NCBI RefSeq assembly: GCF_004153445.1
Contig: NZ_SDQC01000003.1
Coordinates: 1 to 64,000, forward strand
Direction: 5' to 3'
From: Allopusillimonas soli
GTDB lineage: Bacteria; Pseudomonadota; Gammaproteobacteria; Burkholderiales; Burkholderiaceae_B
DNA: 64,000 nucleotides
The notes beneath the pieces are model-generated. The model was not told the origin of the DNA. It ran no database searches and saw nothing but the letters and a program-made list of their open reading frames with translations. A program made the position numbers and the translations under genes. Position 1 is the first letter of the stretch. Every line of letters begins with the position of its first letter. Shown here one piece after another: positions 54,381 through 63,145 of this stretch.

Positions 54381-54814
54381 TTTGCCACCCTGGCCTCTTC
54401 GTCAACCGGCACATGCCACAGCACCACATGAATATGCGGTTCCTCCACGCCCGGGTGGCCTGCGTTGTAAACCACGTCAACATGATCCACCGCGCCGCCC
54501 GGGGACGCCAGGTTATCGAGATCCATGCCTGGCTTCATTTCTGAAAGAGGCAGCATATAGATCGTGCTGACGAGTTTGCCCTTGCGATCGTAAGCAAGAA
54601 AGGGGCCGGCCGGCAGTGTTGCCGGATCGACAAACAACTGGCCCATGCCCGGTATGAAGTCGGGCAGTTTGACCAGTGCGCTTACAGCCTTGTATGGCGC
54701 GGCCGGCGGCGCCTTGGCCGCTGTTGCCGCGTGGGCGCCATCGTGGGCGTCCGCCATCAATGGGCTCAGTGCAAGCGCCGCGGCTGCGGCGAATGGAAGA
54801 ACGAGTCTGCGCAT
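54377..54814 (-). CDS. Secreted His-rich protein of unknown function (DUF5602-like?)
   Basis: A 145-residue exported protein. A signal peptide ends at about LMADAHDGAHA, and the next 15 residues are Ala/His-rich. The rest is a compact domain with PDFIPGMGQLFVDP, YDRKGKLVSTIYMLPL and a C-terminal EEPHIHVVLWHVP motif, where HIH could bind a metal. It resembles small secreted domains of the DUF5602/TTHB210 type, but I cannot confirm this without a search. First gene of an operon with the cupredoxin; expressed from an ECF-type promoter. Confidence 0.7.
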   Translation of the reverse strand: MRRLVLPFAAAAALALSPLMADAHDGAHAATAAKAPPAAPYKAVSALVKLPDFIPGMGQLFVDPATLPAGPFLAYDRKGKLVSTIYMLPLSEMKPGMDLDNLASPGGAVDHVDVVYNAGHPGVEEPHIHVVLWHVPVDEEARVAK

Positions 54815-54859
54815 GGCTTATATCTCCAATAGAAAAGAAAAACATCATCGATTTCTACC

Positions 54860-54892
54860 CATTGGATGACGGGCATGCCGTAACTGTTTCAG
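54860..54892 (-). promoter_or_regulatory. ECF-type promoter of the His-rich/cupredoxin operon
   Basis: Minus strand: CTGAAAC (54892-54886), exactly 18 bases, then ATCCAATG (54867-54860), 46 bases upstream of the start codon. Both blocks and the spacing match the element in front of the ECF sigma gene, with one base difference in the -10 part. Confidence 0.72.
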
Positions 54893-54908
54893 TGCGGCAC
54901 GGCAAATA

Positions 54909-54923
54909 TATGGGGTTATCCCC
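54909..54923. promoter_or_regulatory. GGGG/CCCC element, copy 2
   Basis: TATGGGGTTATCCCC, one base different from the element at 52099-52113. It lies between the His-rich/cupredoxin operon and the ThDP-enzyme operon. Outer arms GGCAA and TTGCC (54901, 54929) add further symmetry. Confidence 0.5.
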
Positions 54924-54944
54924 AGGAATTGCCCTCTTGTATCG

Positions 54945-54960
54945 CATGCAATATTGCATG
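54945..54960. promoter_or_regulatory. 16-bp palindrome upstream of the ThDP-enzyme operon
   Basis: Perfect palindrome CATGCAATATTGCATG, followed eight bases later by TTGTATACA, which resembles half-sites bound by FCD-type GntR regulators. Located about 115 bases before the first gene of the 55-64 kb operon; candidate operator for an unlinked repressor. Confidence 0.55.
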
Positions 54961-55075
54961 TATCTTTGTATACATTGAATAAGCCCGATCCGGAACGGCA
55001 TCCGGCGGGCCTTCAACACCTCGGGGACCGCACGCTCGACTTCGCGTGGACATTACTACTGGACAAGGACGGGAA

Positions 55076-56770
55076 ATGACAAAACTGAATGGCGCCGAAG
55101 CCGTTGTGCGCATGCTGCAACTTAACGGTGTCAAACACATTTTCGGGTTGTGCGGCGACACCAGCCTGCCTTTCTACGATGCGCTGGCCAGGCTGGACCA
55201 CGGCATGGATCATGTGCTGGCTCGGGACGAGCGCAGCGCGGCCTATATGGCGGACGCCTATGCCCGCGTAACGGGAAAGGTGGGCGTGTGCGAGGGTCCG
55301 AGCGGCGGCGGCGCAACCTATCTGCTTCCCGGACTGGTGGAAGCCAATGAATCATCCATCGCGGTGCTTGGCATCACCTCTGATGTCTCAGTGGGTTCGC
55401 GCGGAAAATACCCGCTGACGGAACTGGATCAGCAAAGCCTCTATCGCCCGCTGACCAAATGGAACGCAACCATAGACAGGGCGGACCAGATTCCCGGCGT
55501 ATTCCGGGCTGCCTTTCGCGCCATGACAACCGGGCGGCCGGGAACGGCGCACATATGCCTGCCCCACGATGTACAGCAGCACGAGGTCAACGAAAAAGAT
55601 GTCTGGGCTCAGCCCGGTCACGACAGATTTCCCGCCATGCGGTCCGCGCCGGATCCCGCCGACGTCTCCCGCGCGGCACAACGGCTGGTGGCCGCTCGAT
55701 CTCCGGTCATTGTGTGCGGCGGCGGCGTCGTCATCGCCGGCGCCTGCGATGCGCTGGGAGAATTAGCCGAAACACTGCGTGCGCCCGTCTGCACCACAGT
55801 CAGCGGCCAGGGCAGTCTCGCGGATACCCACCCGTTGAACGCCGGCGTGGTCGGTTCGAACGGCGGCATCATAGCCACCCGGGACGTGATCGCCGGCGCG
55901 GACCTGGTATTGTTTATTGGCTGCCGGGCGGGCTCCACTTCGACAGAACACTGGCGTTTTCCTTCAGCCGACATCACCATCCTGCATATCGATTCCGACC
56001 CCATGGTCGTCGGCGCAAATTACTGCACCGAGGTGGGCATGGTGGGCGATGCTTTGCTGGCGCTGCAATCGCTGGTGACAGAAGTAAAGGAACGCATTGC
56101 GGACCGCCCGGCTGATGCGGCCGACGGCGCCAGGATCGCCGCTCAGGCGCGCAGCCTGAAGCTGGCCGCACTCGAACCGCTTGCAGCGTCAAGCGAGGCG
56201 CCGATCAAACCCGAGCGCGTGGTCGATGCGCTCAATCGCCTGCTGCCTGACAATGCCGTCGTGGTGGCCGACCCCGGCACGCCCTGCCCTTATTTTTCGG
56301 CCTATTTCAGCCAGTCGCGCTCAGGTCGGTATTTCATTACCAACCGCGCACATGGCGCTCTGGGTTTTTCAATGTCCGCGGGCATAGGCGCCGCCTTCGG
56401 CAGGCCCGACACACGGGTTGTTTCGGTAATGGGCGACGGCAGCTTCGGCTTTACAGCGGGCGAACTCGAGACCATCGTGCGCCGCAAGGTGCCGCTGCTG
56501 ATGATTGTGCTGTCGAACAGCGTTTTCGGATGGATCAAGGCCAGCCAGAAGGCCGGCTACGACAAGCGCTACTTCTCGGTGGACTTCGGCCGCACCGATC
56601 ATGCCAAAGTAGCCGAGGCCTATGGCGTACGTGCCTGGCGCGTCGAAGATCCCGCACAGCTGGATGCGGTGCTGAAAGCGGCCATCGAATACGGCGGCCC
56701 CGCGCTGGTGGATATCATCACGCAACCGCTGCAGGACGCGGCCGCGCCCGTCAGCCAGTGGATGGGCTAA
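55076..56770 (+). CDS. Thiamine diphosphate-dependent decarboxylase/lyase (acetolactate-synthase-like)
   Basis: A 564-residue ThDP enzyme with the usual three domains. The N-terminal domain has GLCGDTSLPFYDAL and the catalytic glutamate in ARDERSAAYMADAYARVTG. The C-terminal cofactor motif is GDGSFGFTAGELETIVRRK ending in LSNSVFGW. The start ATG at 55076 follows AAGGACGGGA. It is the first gene of an operon with a VOC protein, an ABC importer, a hydrolase, a CoA ligase and a dehydrogenase. No small regulatory subunit is present, so biosynthetic acetolactate synthase is unlikely; a catabolic decarboxylase, sulfopyruvate-type or 2-hydroxyacyl lyase activity is more plausible. Confidence 0.88.
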   Translation: MTKLNGAEAVVRMLQLNGVKHIFGLCGDTSLPFYDALARLDHGMDHVLARDERSAAYMADAYARVTGKVGVCEGPSGGGATYLLPGLVEANESSIAVLGITSDVSVGSRGKYPLTELDQQSLYRPLTKWNATIDRADQIPGVFRAAFRAMTTGRPGTAHICLPHDVQQHEVNEKDVWAQPGHDRFPAMRSAPDPADVSRAAQRLVAARSPVIVCGGGVVIAGACDALGELAETLRAPVCTTVSGQGSLADTHPLNAGVVGSNGGIIATRDVIAGADLVLFIGCRAGSTSTEHWRFPSADITILHIDSDPMVVGANYCTEVGMVGDALLALQSLVTEVKERIADRPADAADGARIAAQARSLKLAALEPLAASSEAPIKPERVVDALNRLLPDNAVVVADPGTPCPYFSAYFSQSRSGRYFITNRAHGALGFSMSAGIGAAFGRPDTRVVSVMGDGSFGFTAGELETIVRRKVPLLMIVLSNSVFGWIKASQKAGYDKRYFSVDFGRTDHAKVAEAYGVRAWRVEDPAQLDAVLKAAIEYGGPALVDIITQPLQDAAAPVSQWMG

Positions 56771-57670
56771 ATGACAATGCTCCCCGCATCCGCGCGACCC
56801 GGGATCACCGGCCTGGATCACATCGGCCTTTATGTGCAGTCTCTGGACGACAGTGCCGAACAGTTCGCGCGCCTGGGGTTCCTATTGACGCCATTGTCGC
56901 AGCATTCAAGCGCGGAAGCCGGAACGGGTGAAGTCATTCTGCGCGGCACGGCCAACCGCTGCGCGATGCTGGCGGATGGCTATATCGAACTTGTAGGCAT
57001 CGTTGACCCGGCACGCGATCTTCGCGACGTAGCCAATGGGCTCAAACGCTATGAAGGCATGCACATCATGGCATACGGTGTGGATGATCCATCGCAGGCC
57101 ATGACTCACATGAGGCGTAATGGCTTCACGCCGCGTTTGGGCGATCTCAGGCGCCATGTCGACACACCTGAAGGCCAGCGCACTGCGCGCTTCACACAGG
57201 TGCGAGTGCCGCGCGACGAGATGCCTGATGGCCTCGTTATGTGCTTGCGGCAAGAGACGCCCGAGCTGCTATGGCAACCCCGCTACCTGACTCATCCCAA
57301 CGGCGCCATTGCACTGGAGGCAGTGGTCTTGGCCGTGGAAAATATTGCCGAAACCGCATCACGCTACAAGCGCTATTTCGGCACACGGCCGACACCGATT
57401 CCTGGTGGCTTGCGATTCCAACTGCCACAGGGTTCGCTGCAGTTATTGGAACCCTCGGCAATCGCCCGAGAGTTCAACCAGATTGCGCCGCCGCTGTTGC
57501 CGTTCCCTGCTGCCGCCATTGTTTCAGTCGCCTCCCTGGCTAAAACGGAATCATTGCTGGTGAGCAATCGCGTCGAATACGAAAAGAGACGGGATGCGCT
57601 GCACATTCCGCCACGCAGCGCCGGCAATATGGGACTCATATTCAAAGCGAAAACAAATGGGCATGACTGA
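56771..57670 (+). CDS. VOC/glyoxalase-like domain protein
   Basis: A 299-residue protein with two vicinal-oxygen-chelate modules. The first starts GITGLDHIGLYVQSLDDSAEQFARLGF and includes GYIELVGIVDP. The second begins around GAIALEAVVLAVENIAETA. It resembles the glyoxalase-like (PF13468-type) group, whose members include lyases and dioxygenase-like enzymes with unknown substrates. Not all metal ligands of true glyoxalases are evident. Its ATG directly follows the stop codon of the ThDP gene, so the two are tightly linked. Confidence 0.8.
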   Translation: MTMLPASARPGITGLDHIGLYVQSLDDSAEQFARLGFLLTPLSQHSSAEAGTGEVILRGTANRCAMLADGYIELVGIVDPARDLRDVANGLKRYEGMHIMAYGVDDPSQAMTHMRRNGFTPRLGDLRRHVDTPEGQRTARFTQVRVPRDEMPDGLVMCLRQETPELLWQPRYLTHPNGAIALEAVVLAVENIAETASRYKRYFGTRPTPIPGGLRFQLPQGSLQLLEPSAIAREFNQIAPPLLPFPAAAIVSVASLAKTESLLVSNRVEYEKRRDALHIPPRSAGNMGLIFKAKTNGHD

Positions 57671-57703
57671 CAAGCGAAATGCCCCCATAAAGGAGGAAGC
57701 ACC

Positions 57704-58804
57704 ATGCATTACACAAAATCCCGGAGCCATCGCGGCAAGAAGCTAGTTGCCGCCCTGATCGGCGCGGCGCTAGTCAGCGCAGCCGGCATAAGCCAAGCTG
57801 CGGACATGGAGAAAGTATCATTCGCCTACCCAACGAACATCTCCTTGTCCAACGCCCCGACTTTGATGGCGGTGGGAATGGGTTATTTCAAGGAGGCAGG
57901 CCTGGATGTAAGCATCAACTTCTTCCAGGGCTCAGCGGTCATGCTGCCGCAGATTGCGCAAAAGCATGTCACCTTTGGCTGGATCACACCCGACCCGCTG
58001 GTTGTGTCGCTTCAACCGAAGCGGGACCCTCTGCCCGTCAAAATGTTCTATAACGGCATTTATCTTTCTCCCTTTGAAATTGTGGTGCCGGCCGACAGCC
58101 CGCTTCAGTCACTCAAGGACCTCAAAGGCAAGAAGATTGGTGTAGGCGCGATGTCATGGGGAAATGTGCTCGTCACCGAGACCATGCTGAAGGATCTGGG
58201 TTACACACAGCAAAAGGACTACACCCTGGTTCCGGTCGGTGTTGGACCAACGGCATTTCGAGCCCTTCAGGATGGCAGCATTGATGCACTGAATCTGTTC
58301 GATACGTTCCACACGCAAATGGAAAACCGGGGAGCCAAACTCAGAAGGCTGCCATTCGAGAAAAAATACAGGGAACTATTCTCCAGTGGCCTGATTGCAC
58401 ACAATGACACCTTGAAGGAAAGGCCTGATTTGGTGGTTGCCTTTGGCAAAGCGGCCACAAAAGGCGTCATTGCATGCAACGCAAATCCCGTTGCCTGCGT
58501 CAAGAACTTCTGGAAGCTGTATCCCAACACCAAGCCCGCACAAGGAACGGAGCAGGAAAAACTTGACGATGCGGTCAAGGTTCTGCAGGTTCGCCTCAAA
58601 ACCATGATTCCTCCAGAAGGCTTGAAGGAAATGGGCTACTACACAGAAGAAGCATGGAAGCACTATGCCGAGTTGCTACACGCGGGCGGCCAGCTTCCCA
58701 CTGCAGATGTTCCCGTCCAGACGCTCTACACCAACGATTTCGTCAAATCCATTAACGACTTCGATGCCGATGCGGTTGTCGCAGCAGCCAAGTCTAAGGA
58801 ATAG
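57704..58804 (+). CDS. NMT1/SsuA-type ABC transporter substrate-binding protein
   Basis: A 366-residue periplasmic binding protein of the NMT1/THI5-like (SsuA/TauA/NrtA) family. Signal peptide to about SQAADMEKV. The family opening VSFAYPTNISLSNAPTLMAVGMGYFKEAGLDV is clear, followed by GSAVMLPQIAQKHVTFGW and IGVGAMSWGN. A strong ribosome-binding site (AAAGGAGG) precedes the start, consistent with high binding-protein expression. It is slightly less GC-rich than its neighbours. The ligand is unknown; sulfonates, nitriles, pyrimidines and aromatic acids are all known for relatives. Confidence 0.9.
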   Translation: MHYTKSRSHRGKKLVAALIGAALVSAAGISQAADMEKVSFAYPTNISLSNAPTLMAVGMGYFKEAGLDVSINFFQGSAVMLPQIAQKHVTFGWITPDPLVVSLQPKRDPLPVKMFYNGIYLSPFEIVVPADSPLQSLKDLKGKKIGVGAMSWGNVLVTETMLKDLGYTQQKDYTLVPVGVGPTAFRALQDGSIDALNLFDTFHTQMENRGAKLRRLPFEKKYRELFSSGLIAHNDTLKERPDLVVAFGKAATKGVIACNANPVACVKNFWKLYPNTKPAQGTEQEKLDDAVKVLQVRLKTMIPPEGLKEMGYYTEEAWKHYAELLHAGGQLPTADVPVQTLYTNDFVKSINDFDADAVVAAAKSKE

Positions 58805-58814
58805 GACATACGCT

Positions 58815-59669
58815 ATGGCGGCCATATTGGATGGAGAAAATTTATCCGCGGCAACACAGAGTATCGACCCGGGGCCTGTGCCGTCTTCACCGGCCGCCTC
58901 CACGCCTTTGCTGGAGGCGGATGCGCTGAGTGTCGTGTACAAGACAAGCAACGGCCCGATCACTGCCATGCAAGACGTATCCCTGCGTCTGGGCAGCAGT
59001 GACTTCGTATCGGTGGTTGGGCCCTCCGGCTGCGGCAAATCAACACTCATCAAGGTTTTCAGCGGCCTTCTGAAACCCACCAAGGGCTCGGTGCGCCTGG
59101 GTGGTACATCCGTGGATCAGCCACGAGGGGATGTTGGCATTGTCTTCCAACAGCCCACTCTACTACCCTGGAAAAACGTACTGGACAATGTACTAGTACC
59201 CGTACGCGCACTGGGCATGGACGTACCGGCATATAAAAAGAAGGCCATGGACCTGCTGCGCCTGGTGGGTCTCGAAAAATATGCCAGCCATTACCCTAAC
59301 GAACTGTCAGGCGGCATGCAGCAACGCGTGGGCATCGCAAGGGGGCTTATCCATGATCCTTCACTGCTGCTGATGGATGAGCCCTTTTCCGCCCTGGACA
59401 CCATGACGCGCGACCACATGAGCATCGAACTGCAGCGCATCTGGATGGCCACCCGAAAATCCGCATTGTTCATTACTCATAGTATTCCGGAAGCGGTATT
59501 TCTCTCCGACCGCATCCTGGTGATGTCCGCGCATCCGGGCACCATCGTTCGTGAAATTTCGGTGAACCTGCCTCGGCCACGCACGGTGGAAACATTGGCT
59601 GCGCCGGAATTCAATGAACTGTGTGCGGAGCTGCGCGCATTGTTCTCCCAACTGGTGCAGTTCAACTGA
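58815..59669 (+). CDS. NMT1/SsuB-type ABC transporter ATPase
   Basis: A 284-residue ATPase partner of the binding protein. Walker A is GPSGCGKST, the Q-loop FQQPTLLPW, signature ELSGGMQQRVGIAR and Walker B SLLLMDEPFSALD. It has an N-terminal extension of about 35 residues compared with SsuB. The start ATG at 58815 is ten bases after the binding-protein gene. It energises uptake by the importer. Confidence 0.94.
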   Translation: MAAILDGENLSAATQSIDPGPVPSSPAASTPLLEADALSVVYKTSNGPITAMQDVSLRLGSSDFVSVVGPSGCGKSTLIKVFSGLLKPTKGSVRLGGTSVDQPRGDVGIVFQQPTLLPWKNVLDNVLVPVRALGMDVPAYKKKAMDLLRLVGLEKYASHYPNELSGGMQQRVGIARGLIHDPSLLLMDEPFSALDTMTRDHMSIELQRIWMATRKSALFITHSIPEAVFLSDRILVMSAHPGTIVREISVNLPRPRTVETLAAPEFNELCAELRALFSQLVQFN

Positions 59670-59680
59670 GCGGGGCCATC

Positions 59681-60463
59681 ATGCAAGAGATCATGAAAAC
59701 CATACTCTATCCCGCCCTCACCGCGCTGGCGCTGATCGCGGCATGGATAGCCAGCATCGAGGTGTTCAATGTTCCCAATTACCTCGTGCCTGAACCTGGC
59801 GCAGTGTTGCATGCGCTCAAGGTTGGATATATCGATGGCCAATACTGGCCGCATTTCTTCTTCACCTTGAAGAGTGCGGTGATCGGCTATGTAATGGGTT
59901 GCGGCCTGGCGATCGTTATCGGCACGATGGTTGCGGAGTCCCGTACCTTCGAACGCTTTTTATATCCCTATATTGTTGCCCTGCAGTCGACGCCCAAGAT
60001 TGCCATCGCTCCCCTCATCCTTGTCTGGTTTGGCTTCGGGATTGAATCCAAAGTCGTCATGGTTGCCCTGATGAGCTTCTTTCCCATGTTCATCAATACC
60101 ATGGTGGGGATACGCCAGACAAATGCATCCATGCTGAACCTGATGCAAGTATTCTCAGCCAGCCGTACGCATATCTTCTTCAATGTAAAGCTGCCAGCGG
60201 CTGCTGGGCATATTTTCGCAGGATTGCAAATATCGGTGGTGCTGGGGTTGATTGGCGCCGTGGTCTCGGAATTCGTATCGTCCACGCAGGGCTTGGGCTA
60301 CATGATACAGGCCGCCTCCGTCAACATGGACGTTGCCACAATGTTCGCCTGCCTGCTAAGCCTGGTAGCCATAGGCCTGTCAGGAACCCAGCTGATCCGT
60401 TACCTGCATCGAAAGCTGGTGTTCTGGGACGAAACGCACAACGCCATGGGCCAGACCGAGTAA
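59681..60463 (+). CDS. NMT1/SsuC-type ABC transporter permease
   Basis: A 260-residue, six-helix inner-membrane permease (BPD-transp-1 family). The EAA-like cytoplasmic loop, with QVFSASRTHIFFNVKLPAAAG, interacts with the ATPase. The start MQEIMKTILYPALTAL at 59681 is 11 bases after the ATPase stop. It completes the importer encoded by the three genes 57704-60463. Confidence 0.94.
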   Translation: MQEIMKTILYPALTALALIAAWIASIEVFNVPNYLVPEPGAVLHALKVGYIDGQYWPHFFFTLKSAVIGYVMGCGLAIVIGTMVAESRTFERFLYPYIVALQSTPKIAIAPLILVWFGFGIESKVVMVALMSFFPMFINTMVGIRQTNASMLNLMQVFSASRTHIFFNVKLPAAAGHIFAGLQISVVLGLIGAVVSEFVSSTQGLGYMIQAASVNMDVATMFACLLSLVAIGLSGTQLIRYLHRKLVFWDETHNAMGQTE

Positions 60464-60486
60464 ACCTGCGCCTTCAAGGATAACTC

Positions 60487-61572
60487 ATGGAATTTCACGA
60501 TTGCTATGCATTGACCTACCCCAGCGCTCGCGAGAAGTTTCGCGCGGCCGCTCAGGCTGCGGGCGCTGCGTTATATACCTACTCCGGGAATGCAAATAGC
60601 GACAAGCTGGCGACAGACGTCGCCTATTTCGGGAACATGAATGCGCAGCGGCGGCTCGTCGCTGTCAGCGGCACACACGGCCTTGAAGGCTTTTGCGGCT
60701 CGGCTGTCCAGATTGCCTGGATGAAGAGCGGCGGTCCGGCTCTGCTGGATGACAACACCGCCGTCGTCATGATCCACGCGATCAACCCGTGGGGGTTTGC
60801 AAACTTGAGCCGAACCACCGAGAACAATGTCGACCTGAACCGTAATTTCATAGATTTCTCCAAGCCCTTGCCCGCCAATCCTGGCTATCACCAACTTCAT
60901 GCCCGCCTGCTGCCGGCCGAATGGTCAACCGAAGGTATGCGCAATGCCCAGGCGGCTATGGATGAATATGAATCCACCCATGGGCGCGACGCGCTGTTCG
61001 ACTGTCTTGCGCGTGGTCAGTACGATTACGCCGATGGACTGAACTACGGGGGCGCGCAGCGGGAATGGCCTAATCTAATTCTTGAACAGATTGTTGAAGA
61101 GCATCTCGCCGGAGCATGCAAAGTTGGCTTCATAGACTGGCATACCGGCATCGGGGAATACGGAGAGCCCTTCTTCCTATGTTTTCATGATTCCGAAAGT
61201 CCGCTGCGCCAGCAGGCCGTACGCTGGTGGGGCGCAGAACGCATAGAAGGCGCTCAGCCTCACGGCAGGGCTCGACCCAACTACCAAGGACTGCTCTGCT
61301 TCGGCCTGCAGCAGTTTCTTGGCGATACGCCGCTATGCGGCGCCGTGATCGAGTTCGGAACGCGCGGATGGCATATGCGACGCATTCTGCGCCTCGATTT
61401 ATGGCTGAAGTTTCATGCCAGCGGCAGCCAGGAACGCATAGACATGCATAGGGCAGATCTGCTTGATGCCTTCTGCCCGGTCGATGAAATATGGCGTGGC
61501 AGCACCATACGCTATGGGCAGCAGTTTATGAACGAAGCCGTCGCAGGCCTGGCGAGCTGGGAGGACGCGTGA
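60487..61572 (+). CDS. DUF2817 zinc carboxypeptidase/amidohydrolase-like protein
   Basis: A 361-residue cytosolic enzyme of the DUF2817 family, related to M14 zinc carboxypeptidases and aspartoacylase-type deacylases. The zinc ligand motif is SGTHGLEGFCG (His64, Glu67), with the substrate Arg in NNVDLNRNF (Arg119). The third ligand is in FIDWHTGIGE and the catalytic Glu in AVIEFGTRG. No signal peptide, so it acts on an imported substrate, probably cleaving an amide or peptide bond. Its stop overlaps the start of the next gene (TGATG). Confidence 0.82.
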   Translation: MEFHDCYALTYPSAREKFRAAAQAAGAALYTYSGNANSDKLATDVAYFGNMNAQRRLVAVSGTHGLEGFCGSAVQIAWMKSGGPALLDDNTAVVMIHAINPWGFANLSRTTENNVDLNRNFIDFSKPLPANPGYHQLHARLLPAEWSTEGMRNAQAAMDEYESTHGRDALFDCLARGQYDYADGLNYGGAQREWPNLILEQIVEEHLAGACKVGFIDWHTGIGEYGEPFFLCFHDSESPLRQQAVRWWGAERIEGAQPHGRARPNYQGLLCFGLQQFLGDTPLCGAVIEFGTRGWHMRRILRLDLWLKFHASGSQERIDMHRADLLDAFCPVDEIWRGSTIRYGQQFMNEAVAGLASWEDA

Positions 61573-63092
61573 TGATCGCCTCCGGCAATCTGGGCATGCT
61601 GTGCTCATCCACGGCCGACGACAGCAAGACTGCCATCATAGACCTGAGCAGAGAATCCGCTGTTCAGTATTACACCTATGGTGCTCTTCGCCAGCGCATC
61701 GAGAATCATGCTCGCGGCATTGCGCGCCATGGACTGGATCGTGGCTCCCGCATAGCAATACTGGCGGCCAATAGTGCGGACTTCCTCGCTGCTTACTTCG
61801 GCATCATGTGCGCAGGCATGGTAGCCGTACCCGTGAACTACCGGCTGCCTCCCGCAACGATCGCGTACATTCTTCGAGACTGCGGTGCAGCGCTCGTCAT
61901 GACAGACGCGGCGCGCCGCGGCATGTGTCCGGACGGCGTGCCCGTTGTCCCGCTGGATACTGACATGCCAGACCCGCCCATACCCGCCGGCGACGGCATC
62001 GCCGCATCCGTAGCCGATAATGACCCTGCCGTTATCATCTACACATCCGGCTCCACAGGCCGTCCCAAGGGCGTCGTGTTAAGTCATTCAGCCTATCTGT
62101 GGACGATCAGGCTGCGCACCCAGGCTGCACAGTATGCAACCGAACGCTTTCTTGTAGCGGCACCGCTCTATCACATGAATGCCTTGAACACCGTTAAGCT
62201 TGCCTTGGCCGGGCATGCCACATTGGTGCTCATGCCCAGATTCTCTGCGGCGGATTACGTGCAGGCGATCTTCAACTATCAATGCACATGGCTGACAGCC
62301 ATTCCCACCATGATTGCCATGATCGACAGGCAACTGGTTGCCGATCTCCCTGGCGCCTTGACCAGTGTGCGTACAGTCAGGCTCGGTTCCGAGCCGCTCA
62401 CGCAGCGTATTCTTGATCACGCGCATGGCCTGTTTCCGGCCGCTCGTATTAGTAATGGTTACGGTACCACCGAGATCGGTTCAGTCGTGTTCGGCACACA
62501 CCCCGACAGCCTGCCCACTCCCGAGCTGTCTCTGGGCTATCCGCACCCGGCAGTCAGCATACGCCTTGCAAATGGCGCGAACCTGGATGCAGACGAAGGC
62601 GTGCTGCAGGTAAAGTCACCCGCAATGATGGAGGGCTACCTGGGACTGCCAGAACAGACAGCGGCAGCCACCACAGAAGACGGATACTACATCACGCGCG
62701 ATGTCATGCGCCGCGATCATCATGGCTTTTACTACTTCGTTGGCCGCAGCGACGATATGTTCGTATGCGGGGGCGAGAACATTTATCCTGGAGACGTGGA
62801 GCGGCTGCTACTGACGCATCCGGATGTATTGCAGGCTTGCGTGGTGCCCTTGCCCGATCCGCTGAAGGGCTTCAAACCAGTCGCGCTGGTGGTCAAGCAT
62901 TCAGGCGCAGACCTGAACGAACAGCAATTAAAGCAGTATGCCCTGGCGCACGGGCCTGCTTATCAGCACCCTCGTTCGGTGCACTTTGTGGAACATCTGC
63001 CTATCAGCGGAACCGAGAAAATCGATCGTAAGGCATCCATGGCGCTAGCCGCACAACTGAGCAGTGCCCCGTCGGCGCACCAAGTCCGATAA
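61572..63092 (+). CDS. Acyl-CoA synthetase (AMP-forming, AMP-binding family)
   Basis: A 506-residue adenylate-forming CoA ligase. The P-loop IYTSGSTGRPKGV is at about 155-167; other core motifs are NGYGTTEIGS, YYITRDVMRR (A7 region) and the A10 lysine in SGTEKIDRKAS. The N-terminal part aligns with medium- or aryl-CoA ligases. Its ATG overlaps the DUF2817 stop, so the two are co-translated. It would activate the carboxylic acid released upstream to a CoA thioester. Confidence 0.92.
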   Translation: MIASGNLGMLCSSTADDSKTAIIDLSRESAVQYYTYGALRQRIENHARGIARHGLDRGSRIAILAANSADFLAAYFGIMCAGMVAVPVNYRLPPATIAYILRDCGAALVMTDAARRGMCPDGVPVVPLDTDMPDPPIPAGDGIAASVADNDPAVIIYTSGSTGRPKGVVLSHSAYLWTIRLRTQAAQYATERFLVAAPLYHMNALNTVKLALAGHATLVLMPRFSAADYVQAIFNYQCTWLTAIPTMIAMIDRQLVADLPGALTSVRTVRLGSEPLTQRILDHAHGLFPAARISNGYGTTEIGSVVFGTHPDSLPTPELSLGYPHPAVSIRLANGANLDADEGVLQVKSPAMMEGYLGLPEQTAAATTEDGYYITRDVMRRDHHGFYYFVGRSDDMFVCGGENIYPGDVERLLLTHPDVLQACVVPLPDPLKGFKPVALVVKHSGADLNEQQLKQYALAHGPAYQHPRSVHFVEHLPISGTEKIDRKASMALAAQLSSAPSAHQVR

Positions 63093-63145
63093 AACAGCGG
63101 ACGTTTTTATACGTACCAGCCCAAGCAAAGGAGCAAGAAAGTCAG

